NCBI GenBank assembly: GCA_024277555.1
Contig: JAJRUY010000038.1
Span: 1-8,451 of the forward strand
DNA from: Gammaproteobacteria bacterium
GTDB lineage: Bacteria; Pseudomonadota; Gammaproteobacteria; Chromatiales; Chromatiaceae
DNA length: 8,451 nt
Reading direction: 5' to 3'
Under the pieces are notes generated by a model. The model saw nothing but the letters and a program-made list of their open reading frames with translations. It did no database searches and was not told the DNA's origin. Both the position numbers and the translations under genes were made by a program. This document shows, piece after piece, positions 1-6,345 of the stretch; positions within the stretch are counted from its first letter, which is position 1, and every line of letters starts with the position of its first letter.

Positions 1-624
1 GAAGGCGGCATCAACATCCCCCCTGTCGGCTACCTGCCCGGCATTCGCAAACTCTGCGACCAGCACAACTGGCTGATGATGCTGGACGAGATACAAACCG
101 GCATGGGCAGAACCGGCAAACCCTTTGCCTTCCAGCACCACGACCTGTTGCCGGACGTAATGACCCTGGCCAAGGCCCTGGGCAACGGCATGCCCATTGG
201 CGCCTGTCTGGCCAGTGGCAAGGCGGCGAATTTGTTCAGCCCGGGCAATCACGGCTCCACTTTCGGCGGCAACCCCCTGGCCTGTGCCGCTGGTCTTGCG
301 GTCATCGAGGAAATCACCCGCAACAAGCTGTGGGAGCAGGCGGCATCTGCTGCTGAAGAACTGAGCCGGGGATTTGCACAGAAACTGGATGGCATAGAGG
401 GCGTGAGGGAAATCCGCTCCCTGGGGCTGATGCTGGGGATACAGCTGGATCACCCCTGCGCCGACCTGGTGGGCATGGCCTTGGACAAGGGCTTGCTGAT
501 CAATGTCACCGCCGATTCCGTGGTGCGCCTATTGCCTCCACTCGTTATCAGCAGCGAACAGATTCAGCAACTTGTCGAAGATTTGTCCGCACTGATTATC
601 GAATTCCTGGAGCCCGCAACATGA
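1..624 (+). CDS. argD: Acetylornithine aminotransferase, C-terminal 207 residues (5' end outside window)
   Basis: PLP-dependent class III aminotransferase that interconverts N-acetylornithine and N-acetylglutamate semialdehyde in cytosolic arginine synthesis; family members often also act in lysine synthesis. The frame is open from base 1 with no start, so the gene enters from outside the window; about half of the usual ~400 residues are present. Seen in the fragment: LDEIQTGMGRTG (D29 would bind the pyridine nitrogen), TLAKALGNGMPIGA with K58 as the Schiff-base lysine, and GSTFGGNPLACAAG, the phosphate-binding and active-site loop from the partner subunit. The tail ends in the TGA at 622-624, which overlaps the next start (ATGA), implying translational coupling with argF. 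The order argD-argF and the close match to ArgD-type motifs favour ArgD over other class III enzymes such as GabT or AstC, though the substrate assignment rests partly on context. Confidence 0.93.
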   Translation, partial: EGGINIPPVGYLPGIRKLCDQHNWLMMLDEIQTGMGRTGKPFAFQHHDLLPDVMTLAKALGNGMPIGACLASGKAANLFSPGNHGSTFGGNPLACAAGLAVIEEITRNKLWEQAASAAEELSRGFAQKLDGIEGVREIRSLGLMLGIQLDHPCADLVGMALDKGLLINVTADSVVRLLPPLVISSEQIQQLVEDLSALIIEFLEPAT

Positions 625-1520
625 CCCGGCACTTCCTGCACCTGCCAGATCTCTCGGCGGAGGAGTTTCGCGCCATCATTCAGCGCGCAGGAGAACTGAA
701 GCGCCTGCAACAGCAGGGAGAAATCGTGGAAACCCTCAAGCACAAGGTGCTGGGCATGGTTTTTGAAAAATCCTCCACCCGCACCCGTGTTTCCTTTGAA
801 GCCGGCATGACCCAGCTCGGCGGAGCCGCCATCTTCCTTTCTCCCCGGGATACCCAGCTGGGGCGCGGCGAACCCATTGAAGACACCGCCAGGGTTTTGT
901 CCCGCATGGTGGACTGCGTGATGATCCGCACCTTCGAACATGAGAAAGTCGAACGCTTTGCCCAATACTCCCAGGTTACCGTGATCAACGGCCTCACCGA
1001 TCTGGTGCATCCCTGTCAGCTGCTGGCGGACATGCAAACCTGGTTCGAACACCGCGGCGACATCCAGGGCAAGACCGTCGCCTGGATCGGTGATGGCAAC
1101 AACATGTGCCATTCCTATATGAACGCCGCCAGACTACTGGGTTTCAAGCTGCATATCGCCTGCCCTGAAGGTTATGACCCGGACCAGCAGATACTGGCAT
1201 CCACAAAGGATCATTGCCACATCTTCCGCGACCCGGCGCAGGCCATCACCGGCGCCGATCTCATCGCCACGGATGTCTGGGCCAGCATGGGACAGGAAGA
1301 AGAACAAAAACAGCGGGAGAAGGATTTTGCAGGTTATGAGGTCACCGCTACGCTCATGTCCTTGGCTGCCCCGGACGCCCTGTTCATGCACTGTCTGCCC
1401 GCTCATCGCGGGGAAGAAGTATCTGCCGAAGTGATCGACGCCGACAATTCCGTGGTTTGGGAAGAAGCGGAAAACCGCCTGCATGCACAAAAGGCGCTGC
1501 TGGAATTTCTGCTGACCTGA
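621..1520 (+). CDS. argF: Ornithine carbamoyltransferase
   Basis: Transfers the carbamoyl group from carbamoyl phosphate to ornithine to give citrulline, in the cytosol, normally as a trimer. The 299-residue product has the family length and all signature motifs: SSTRTR at 51-56 (carbamoyl-phosphate loop), HPCQ at 130-133, SMG at 222-224 (ornithine loop) and HCLPAHRGEE at 257-266 with the catalytic Cys258. The N-terminal FLHLPDLS is also typical. The start is supported by GGAG at 609-612, eight bases upstream of the ATG, and by the four-base overlap with the argD stop, so it is expected to be co-transcribed and coupled with argD. It is an anabolic-type enzyme: there is no arginine deiminase or carbamate kinase gene beside it. 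The gene is intact, with no odd residues seen. Confidence 0.97.
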   Translation: MTRHFLHLPDLSAEEFRAIIQRAGELKRLQQQGEIVETLKHKVLGMVFEKSSTRTRVSFEAGMTQLGGAAIFLSPRDTQLGRGEPIEDTARVLSRMVDCVMIRTFEHEKVERFAQYSQVTVINGLTDLVHPCQLLADMQTWFEHRGDIQGKTVAWIGDGNNMCHSYMNAARLLGFKLHIACPEGYDPDQQILASTKDHCHIFRDPAQAITGADLIATDVWASMGQEEEQKQREKDFAGYEVTATLMSLAAPDALFMHCLPAHRGEEVSAEVIDADNSVVWEEAENRLHAQKALLEFLLT

Positions 1521-1540
1521 GGCATCCTTGCAAGTACAAT
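1512..1540 (+). promoter_or_regulatory. Candidate sigma70-type promoter for the ygiM-like gene
   Basis: A good -10 match, TACAAT at 1535-1540, lies 17 bp after CTGACC at 1512-1517 (four of six matches to TTGACA). The -35 overlaps the last codons of argF, so the downstream gene would have its own short leader of about 24-30 bases. Assigned by motif and spacing only; read-through from argF is equally possible because the gap is only 50 bp and I see no terminator in it. Confidence 0.4.
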
Positions 1541-1570
1541 AGGCTCCCTCTTTCCGGATCTCATACTGCT

Positions 1571-2251
1571 ATGGATTTCAAACTAACAAAAACCTTCCTG
1601 ATGATCTTCCTGCTCCTGGCCAGCCTGGCCGTACAGGCGGAAACCCGATATGTGACAGACCAGGCGAAGATCACCATGCGTAGTGGCGAAAGTGCCAAGC
1701 ACCGCATCATCAGAATGTTGCCATCCGGCACCGCAGTAACCGTACTCAGCACCAACAAAGCCAGCGGCTACAGCAAAATTCGCCTGGCCGATGGAAAAAC
1801 CGGCTATGTGCTGACGCGCCAGTTGCTGACGCAGCCAGTGGCGCGGGATCGCATTGCCAAGCTGGAACAGCGCATCAAGGAACTGGAATCCACTCCCGGC
1901 GAGCTGAGCAGCAAACTGGCCACACTTTCCCGCGAACATGAAGCCCTGCAACAGGCTCATTCCGCGCTGCAACAGGAAAAGGACGCCATTCAGGCAGAGC
2001 TGGAAGAACTGAAGCGCACCTCAGCGAATGCGGTGCAGATCGCCCAGGAGCGCAAGAATTTGCGTAAGCAGGTAGCCACCATGAGCCGTGATCTGGCCAA
2101 CCAGGAACAGGAAATCCGGGAGCTGACGAACAGCACCACACAAACCTGGTTCCTCATCGGTGGCGGCGTGCTTTTTGGCGGCATCTTGCTGGGACTGATG
2201 CTGCCCCACCTCAGAGTCAAAAAGCGCAAGGACTCCTGGGGCTCGCTATAG
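1571..2251 (+). CDS. ygiM: YgiM-type protein: signal peptide, SH3b domain, coiled coil, C-terminal membrane anchor
   Basis: Predicted envelope protein of 226 residues. Visible parts in order: a hydrophobic signal sequence, residues 1-23, ending VQA before ETRYV; a bacterial SH3 domain at about 25-85 (TRYVTDQAKITMRSGES and a YSKIRLADGKTGYV segment); a long heptad-rich coiled coil at about 95-185 (KLEQRIKELES, ALQQEKDAIQAELEELKR, NLRKQVATMSRDLANQEQEIRELT); a Gly-rich transmembrane segment at about 190-213 (TWFLIGGGVLFGGILLGLML); then PHLRVKKRKDSWGSL. This order, the length and the TM plus basic KRKD tail match E. coli YgiM (about 206 residues), so orthology is likely; its biochemical role is not established to my knowledge. 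I chose the ATG at 1571 because it starts a proper signal peptide; the open frame extends to an ATG at 1457, but those extra residues lie inside argF and have no family counterpart. The Shine-Dalgarno sequence is weak. The gene converges on ilvD with a 29-bp gap. Confidence 0.88.
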   Translation: MDFKLTKTFLMIFLLLASLAVQAETRYVTDQAKITMRSGESAKHRIIRMLPSGTAVTVLSTNKASGYSKIRLADGKTGYVLTRQLLTQPVARDRIAKLEQRIKELESTPGELSSKLATLSREHEALQQAHSALQQEKDAIQAELEELKRTSANAVQIAQERKNLRKQVATMSRDLANQEQEIRELTNSTTQTWFLIGGGVLFGGILLGLMLPHLRVKKRKDSWGSL

Positions 2252-2280
2252 GCATCTGAGGACGCCGGGAAAAGCAGCTT

Positions 2281-4131
2281 TCAGCAGTTCTCGACCTGGC
2301 TTACATCTCTTACCGCACCCCTGGCAGCATCCGTGGTCATGGCCGCATAGGCGCGCAGGGCTGCGGAAACCGGGCGTTCCCTGTCCGCAGGTTGCCAGGG
2401 CTTTTCTTTTGCTTCCATGGCTGTGCGGCGCCGTTCCAGTTCATCATCACCTACTGCAACACGAATGGATCGATTGGGAATATCGATTTCAATAGTATCG
2501 CCCTCTTCTATCAATCCGATATTCCCTCCTCCTGCAGCTTCCGGCGATACATGCCCGATAGACAGGCCTGATGTGCCGCCAGAGAAACGGCCATCGGTAA
2601 TCAGCGCGCATTCCTTTCCCAATCCCTTGGATTTGAGGTAGCTGGTGGGGTAGAGCATCTCCTGCATTCCCGGACCGCCTTTCGGGCCTTCATAGCGGAT
2701 CACCAGCACATCCCCCGATATGATTTCATCTGCGAGAATGGCCGTGACCGCGTCATCCTGGCTTTCGAATACCCGGGCAGGACCACTGAACCTGAGTATG
2801 GATTCGTCAACGCCAGCGGTTTTCACGATACAGCCGTTTTCTGCCAAATTGCCATACAGAACCGCCAGCCCACCATCCTGGCTATAGGCATGTTCCCGGT
2901 CACGAATGCAGCCATGCTCCCGATCCAGATCCAGGCTCGAGTAGCGTTTGTCCTGGCTAAAGGCCTCCTGGGTGGGCACACCACCAGGAGCCGCACGAAA
3001 AAATTCATGGCGTCTGGCATCATTGCTGACACGCATGTCCCACAGCGCCAGCGCCTCCGCCAATGTCCGGGAATGCACCGTGGGAAGCTCATGATGCAGC
3101 AGACCGGCACGATTCAGCTCACCCAGAATGCCAAACACACCGCCAGCGCGATGCACGTCCTCCATGTGATAGGTCTGGATGGAGGGAGCCACCTTGCACA
3201 GATGCGGCACCTTGCGCGACATGCGGTCAATATCCGTCATGGTAAAATTCACGCCGGCCTCATGGGCTGCCGCCAGCAGATGCAGAACAGTATTGGTGGA
3301 GCCACCCATGGCGATATCCAGCGCCATGGCATTTTCAAACGCTTCGAAAGTGGCAATAGAGCGCGGCAATACGGATGCATCATCCTGCTCATAATAACGC
3401 TTCGCCAGCCCGACAATACTGCTGCCCACCGTCCGGAACAGGCATTTGCGATCCGCATGGGTAGCCAACAGAGAGCCGTTCCCCGGGAACGCCAGCCCCA
3501 GCGCCTCGGTAAGACAGTTCATGGAATTGGCGGTAAACATACCGGAACAGGAACCACAGGTAGGACAGGCGGAGCGCTCCACCGTCATCACATCCTCATC
3601 GCTCTCCTTGTCATCCGCCGCCATCACCATGGCATCCACCAGATCCAGATGCAGCTCCTCACCACGCACCACCGCCTTGCCCGCTTCCATGGGGCCTCCA
3701 GAAATAAAAATCGTGGGAATATTCAGGCGCAGCGCCGCCATCAGCATGCCCGGGGTAATCTTGTCGCAGTTGGAGATGCAGATCAGGGCATCGGCGCAAT
3801 GGGCATTGACCATATATTCTACCGAATCAGCAATCAGATCCCGTGACGGCAGGGAATAGAGCATGCCGCCATGGCCCATGGCAATACCGTCATCCACGGC
3901 GATGGTATTAAATTCCTTGGCCACTCCGCCGGTGACTTCGATTTCCCTGGCAACCAGCTGCCCCATGTCTTTCAGATGCACATGACCCGGAACGAACTGG
4001 GTGAAAGAATTGGCAATGGCGACGATGGGCTTGTCAAAATCGTCATCCTTCATTCCTGTAGCACGCCACAGGGCGCGGGCACCGGCCATATTGCGGCCGT
4101 GGGTAGTGGTTCTGGAGCGATAGACTGGCAT
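2281..4131 (-). CDS. ilvD: Dihydroxy-acid dehydratase
   Basis: Iron-sulfur enzyme that dehydrates 2,3-dihydroxy-isovalerate and 2,3-dihydroxy-3-methylvalerate to the 2-oxo acids that are transaminated to valine and isoleucine. The product has 616 residues, the same length as E. coli IlvD, and aligns by eye along its whole length: N-terminal YRSRTTTHGRNMAGARALWR, VPGHVHLKDMG, ISNCDKITPGM and ERSACPTCGSCSGMFTANSM (cluster-ligand cysteine regions), DIAMGGSTNTVLHLLAAA, KVAPS, RYEGPKGGPGMQEML and ALITDGRFSGGTSGLSIGH. The start at 4131 reproduces the family N-terminus exactly, although the ribosome-binding site is weak (GGATTAACTAATC before the ATG). It stands alone, not in an ilv operon, with a promoter-like site just upstream (4167-4194) and ygiM converging from the other side. 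No defects seen. Confidence 0.98.
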   Translation of the reverse strand: MPVYRSRTTTHGRNMAGARALWRATGMKDDDFDKPIVAIANSFTQFVPGHVHLKDMGQLVAREIEVTGGVAKEFNTIAVDDGIAMGHGGMLYSLPSRDLIADSVEYMVNAHCADALICISNCDKITPGMLMAALRLNIPTIFISGGPMEAGKAVVRGEELHLDLVDAMVMAADDKESDEDVMTVERSACPTCGSCSGMFTANSMNCLTEALGLAFPGNGSLLATHADRKCLFRTVGSSIVGLAKRYYEQDDASVLPRSIATFEAFENAMALDIAMGGSTNTVLHLLAAAHEAGVNFTMTDIDRMSRKVPHLCKVAPSIQTYHMEDVHRAGGVFGILGELNRAGLLHHELPTVHSRTLAEALALWDMRVSNDARRHEFFRAAPGGVPTQEAFSQDKRYSSLDLDREHGCIRDREHAYSQDGGLAVLYGNLAENGCIVKTAGVDESILRFSGPARVFESQDDAVTAILADEIISGDVLVIRYEGPKGGPGMQEMLYPTSYLKSKGLGKECALITDGRFSGGTSGLSIGHVSPEAAGGGNIGLIEEGDTIEIDIPNRSIRVAVGDDELERRRTAMEAKEKPWQPADRERPVSAALRAYAAMTTDAARGAVRDVSQVENC

Positions 4132-4166
4132 GATTAGTTAATCCGGACGAGTAAGAAACATATGCC

Positions 4167-4194
4167 ATTATAACGGAATACCCCCAGCACCCAA
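4167..4194 (-). promoter_or_regulatory. Candidate sigma70-type promoter for ilvD
   Basis: Read on the minus strand there is a perfect TATAAT -10 (4167-4172) preceded at 16 bp by TTGGGT (4189-4194), which shares the TTG of the -35 consensus. The -10 is 35 bp from the ilvD ATG, leaving a leader of about 28 bases. I see no leader peptide rich in branched-chain codons and no attenuator-like hairpin, so ilv-type attenuation is not supported here. Confidence 0.5.
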
Positions 4195-4332
4195 GCAAGG
4201 GCTGCGGCCTCTTTCCCACCATATACCAAATCAGAACCCCATCCAGAGAAAATGGTGGTTTAGCCCGGATGTTTCACCTGGAAGTCCGATGATTGTGCCG
4301 AGATTGTTGTTCAGAGGCGAATTTATGATCGA

Positions 4333-4354
4333 ATCAATAGCCCAAGCTATTGAT
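4333..4354. repeat. Perfect 9-bp stem-loop inside repeat copy A
   Basis: ATCAATAGC, loop CCAA, GCTATTGAT. The same perfect stem is conserved in copy B at 8401-8422. There is no T-run after it on either strand, so it does not look like an intrinsic terminator; it may be a structural part of the element. Confidence 0.7.
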
Positions 4355-4474
4355 GAGTGAAGAAATACCGTCTCTGGGCAACAAGATCGGTGCAAGGGCG
4401 GACTTAACAAACACCCGGCAACATATTGCACTTTGCTAATATAGATGCAATGGTTAATAAAAACAGCATCTTAT

Positions 4475-4585
4475 GGGAACCTCGAATAATTCGTTTTTCG
4501 TCACCCCGGCAAAAGCCGGGGTCCATATAAATCAGAAAGTTATGGATTCCGGCTTCCGCCGGAATGACGATTTTTCGAGGTACCC
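4475..4585. mobile_element. 111-bp palindromic mini-element (MITE/REP-like) with TTAT target duplication
   Basis: The ends are GGGAACCTCGAA (left) and, on the opposite strand, GGGTACCTCGAA (right). Inside each end lies CGTCA followed by a GC hairpin: CCCCGGC-aaaa-GCCGGGG at 4504-4521 and ATTCCGGC-ttcc-GCCGGAAT at 4546-4565. The two hairpin units are inverted copies of each other (CGTCAYYCCGGC-N4-GCCGGRRTCCA), a palindrome type that is widespread in proteobacterial intergenic DNA. TTAT flanks both sides (4471-4474 and 4586-4589), while the empty site in copy B (8281-8284 on the minus strand) has TTAT once, which defines the insertion boundaries directly. It has no coding capacity; mobilisation in trans is inferred. 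The 4-bp duplication would suit an IS5-type transposase, but this is weak. Confidence 0.85.
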
Positions 4586-4645
4586 TTATGTTGTTATTTC
4601 AGTGTCCTGGTGAAATATTCGGGTTAGCAATCGACCTGATCCTGG

Positions 4646-6343
4646 CTACTCAAACCCATCAGAAAAAAGCCTGTTGTATCCGGAATCGGTCGTCCAGTAG
4701 TCAGACAACAAGGCCCAAAGCCTGTTCCCGCCTGAAACATCATAATCAAAACTTGGTGGATTGACTCCATCATATACACCCACATATCTCCAGTCCCAGG
4801 CTCTGTACTGCCCGGTTGCAAACTGAATACTGGAAATATGGTTCTCCTGAAGCAATCCAAGGAAATCCGAGACCCACAAATCCCCATCAGAAATCCAGTT
4901 TGCCAGGGAAAACGAGCCACACATGATGGGAACATTGTTGTTTCGGTTCCGGAATTCCACCATTGCACGAACATCCCGGAGCATATCAACGGGGCCAGGG
5001 TAAGCCATACCAAGAGGCATGTCTCTTATACCTTGGTGGGTATACCTGTGTGGCTTGAATTCATGGAAATTGTATATGATCCTGCCATCGTCCCAGGGAA
5101 CCGCCGTAGCATAGGTTGCCGACCCCCCAACGCCATTGGACCAAACAATAAACTTGTCGGTATATTGTCGAACGACATCAATCACCTCTGCCGATATCCT
5201 ATTCCAGTTTTCCGGCCTTTTGTTGTCTAAATCTACAGGCTCTGACATAAACTGGAGCGCAAAAACTTCGGGAACATCCTTGAATGCATTTGCGATGTAA
5301 TGAGCTGTATCCTTGAAGTTCTGCAGTGTTTCCGGGTTTTCCCAATATCCCGGGTTTTTCCTGTTATTCAAGGCCTCGTCGTCATACGGAATGCTCTCCA
5401 TGCCAAACAGCACTTTGATTCCATACCTGCGTGCAAAAGGCAGATATTCCGAGTTGAAACGGCGCACCATCGCTTCCAAATATTGCGCCTTGCTCATGCC
5501 CTCCATGCTTATTTTGGGATTCACCTGAATTCTTACATACCTGGCACCAGCATCATGCAAATCGGAAAACCATTGTGGAATATCCGGGACACCTACACTC
5601 ATATCCAAAGTACCGCCTTTGAATGGCTCAGCAAACGGGTGTTCGTATACCCGGTCTAGCATTCTTTCTATTCTTATCTGGCTGCCAACATACACAGTAG
5701 AACCGACTGAAAGGCCATCAAACCGCATAAGCACCTTTTCCTCCCTGGTATTGGATCTCCTGACCGTATATTCCTTTGGGTTGGCTGTCAGACGAATGGC
5801 ATCTTCACCAGGCATCGCATTGTTTCTTATCACCACCTTGCCTGTGACAGGACCACTTGAAGATGCAACATAGGCGGTAAACACTATCTTGTAATTCTTG
5901 TTGTCCGCCCCTCCAAACACGCTGGCAATTTGATCAAGAAAAAGATAGGCCCCCTTACCATCACTTTGTATTGTTATTCTTGTATAGCTTCCTTCATCAC
6001 TGATCAGGTTGCTTCCATACGCCCTCCATTTCGATGAATCAGCTACACTCACTGGCATAACTTCCCACATGCCAGACATGGGGGCTGCAGCATAGCTTGT
6101 GATTGCAAATGGCGCACTGGTTTCTTTACTTACATCACTACCCCCGACCAATCCCTGGGTAGCAGCAATATGCATATCCTCACCATACCTGACACTATCT
6201 GCAATTGAGTCCGGGATGCCCAATACAAGCAGAAAGCACAGGATGCCACGGGCAAAGCAGATTGGCTCTTGAAGGTACTTGCCCGCAACAACGCCGGGGA
6301 AATTATCCCCCGGATTCCCCGGTGCGAGGAAGATAAAATTCAT
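4646..6343 (-). CDS. Exported protein with CBM-like N-terminal domain and GH5-like barrel lacking canonical catalytic residues; DGFE C-terminal tail
   Basis: 565 residues. Parts in order: N-terminal stretch 1-32; hydrophobic segment about 33-43 (GILCFLLVLGI), probably the core of a signal peptide; low-complexity linker; a beta-sandwich-like region at about 88-228 (WRAYGSNLISDEGSYTRI, YKIVFTAYVASSSG, VYVGSQIRIERM) resembling CBM4/9-type carbohydrate-binding modules; then a GH5-like (beta/alpha)8 region at about 245-550. GH5 landmarks: RYVRIQV (268-274), YGIKVLFGMES (307-317), FALQFMSEPVD (361-371), NFHEFKPHRYTHQG (425-438) and VPIMCGSFS (471-479). Departures from an active GH5 site: SEP instead of NEP (acid/base Glu368 kept), GSF instead of GEF so the nucleophile would be Ser477, and GME where DLH is usual. 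It ends LFSDGFE. The start has GAG about 8 bases upstream and no alternative ATG, GTG or TTG before the hydrophobic segment, giving an unusually long n-region. It lies 2 bp after the beta-helix gene. Likely role is extracellular polysaccharide binding or atypical hydrolysis; the substrate is unknown. Confidence 0.75.
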   Translation of the reverse strand: MNFIFLAPGNPGDNFPGVVAGKYLQEPICFARGILCFLLVLGIPDSIADSVRYGEDMHIAATQGLVGGSDVSKETSAPFAITSYAAAPMSGMWEVMPVSVADSSKWRAYGSNLISDEGSYTRITIQSDGKGAYLFLDQIASVFGGADNKNYKIVFTAYVASSSGPVTGKVVIRNNAMPGEDAIRLTANPKEYTVRRSNTREEKVLMRFDGLSVGSTVYVGSQIRIERMLDRVYEHPFAEPFKGGTLDMSVGVPDIPQWFSDLHDAGARYVRIQVNPKISMEGMSKAQYLEAMVRRFNSEYLPFARRYGIKVLFGMESIPYDDEALNNRKNPGYWENPETLQNFKDTAHYIANAFKDVPEVFALQFMSEPVDLDNKRPENWNRISAEVIDVVRQYTDKFIVWSNGVGGSATYATAVPWDDGRIIYNFHEFKPHRYTHQGIRDMPLGMAYPGPVDMLRDVRAMVEFRNRNNNVPIMCGSFSLANWISDGDLWVSDFLGLLQENHISSIQFATGQYRAWDWRYVGVYDGVNPPSFDYDVSGGNRLWALLSDYWTTDSGYNRLFSDGFE

Positions 6344-6345
6344 AT

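Larger units (their letters stand above)
4261..4626 (+). mobile_element. Transposon-like short repeat, copy A (about 251 bp without its insertion), with 22-bp terminal inverted repeats
   Basis: The left end begins TAGCCCGGATGTTTCACC (4261-4282). The right end (4605-4626), read on the other strand, begins TAACCCGAATATTTCACC and matches the left end at 18 of 22 positions, so the unit has the terminal inverted repeats of a transposable element. Its interior is repeated in inverted orientation at 8244-8451: 4304-4474 pairs with 8451-8281 with 5 mismatches in 171 bases and no indel, and 4590-4626 pairs with 8280-8244 with 6 mismatches in 37. A 111-bp palindromic element plus a 4-bp duplication splits it at 4475-4589. 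No transposase is visible, so it is a MITE or a deletion derivative of an insertion sequence. The termini remind me of IS1380-type ends, but that is memory only and weak. I could not identify a flanking target duplication. Confidence 0.8.
4132..4645. other. Intergenic accessory junction between ilvD and the secreted-protein cassette
   Basis: This 514-bp gap holds no convincing gene. From left to right it contains the ilvD leader and promoter (4132-4194), about 65 bp with no recognised feature (4195-4260), the nested repeat elements described separately (4261-4626), and 19 bp up to the stop codon of the GH5-like gene. Short open frames across it overlap the repeats and show no protein-like features. 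It marks the change from the GC-richer core genes to the lower-GC cassette. Confidence 0.7.

Noticed and set aside
564..1112. An open frame of 182 codons on the minus strand across argD/argF
   Set aside because: Antisense to conserved argF motifs, with no domain features.
1457..1570. Upstream start that would extend the ygiM-like protein by 38 residues
   Set aside because: The extension overlaps argF and would bury the signal peptide; the ATG at 1571 fits the YgiM family N-terminus.
2252..2280. Possible bidirectional terminator between ygiM and ilvD
   Set aside because: The 29-bp gap contains only very short imperfect inverted repeats and no T-run.
2890..3846. A long open frame (318 codons) on the plus strand opposite ilvD
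   Set aside because: It lies wholly antisense to a clearly conserved ilvD, its product is rich in His, Arg and Gln with no recognisable domain, and it has no supporting start signal: a shadow of the GC-rich coding strand.
4231..4431. A 66-codon minus-strand open frame in repeat copy A
   Set aside because: It starts inside the repeat, runs through the terminal inverted repeat into unrelated flank, and shows no transposase motif.
4546..4576. Hairpin followed by a short T-run in the mini-element as an intrinsic terminator
   Set aside because: The T-run starts several bases after the stem and is short, and no gene on the plus strand ends nearby; it is better explained as part of the mobile palindrome.
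4261..4626. CRISPR-like array in the repeat region
   Set aside because: There are no regularly spaced direct repeats; the repetition is terminal inverted repeats and a single palindromic pair.
4564..4764. A 66-codon plus-strand open frame starting inside the mini-element
   Set aside because: It crosses the mini-element border, the repeat end and the antisense of the GH5-like gene; no protein features.
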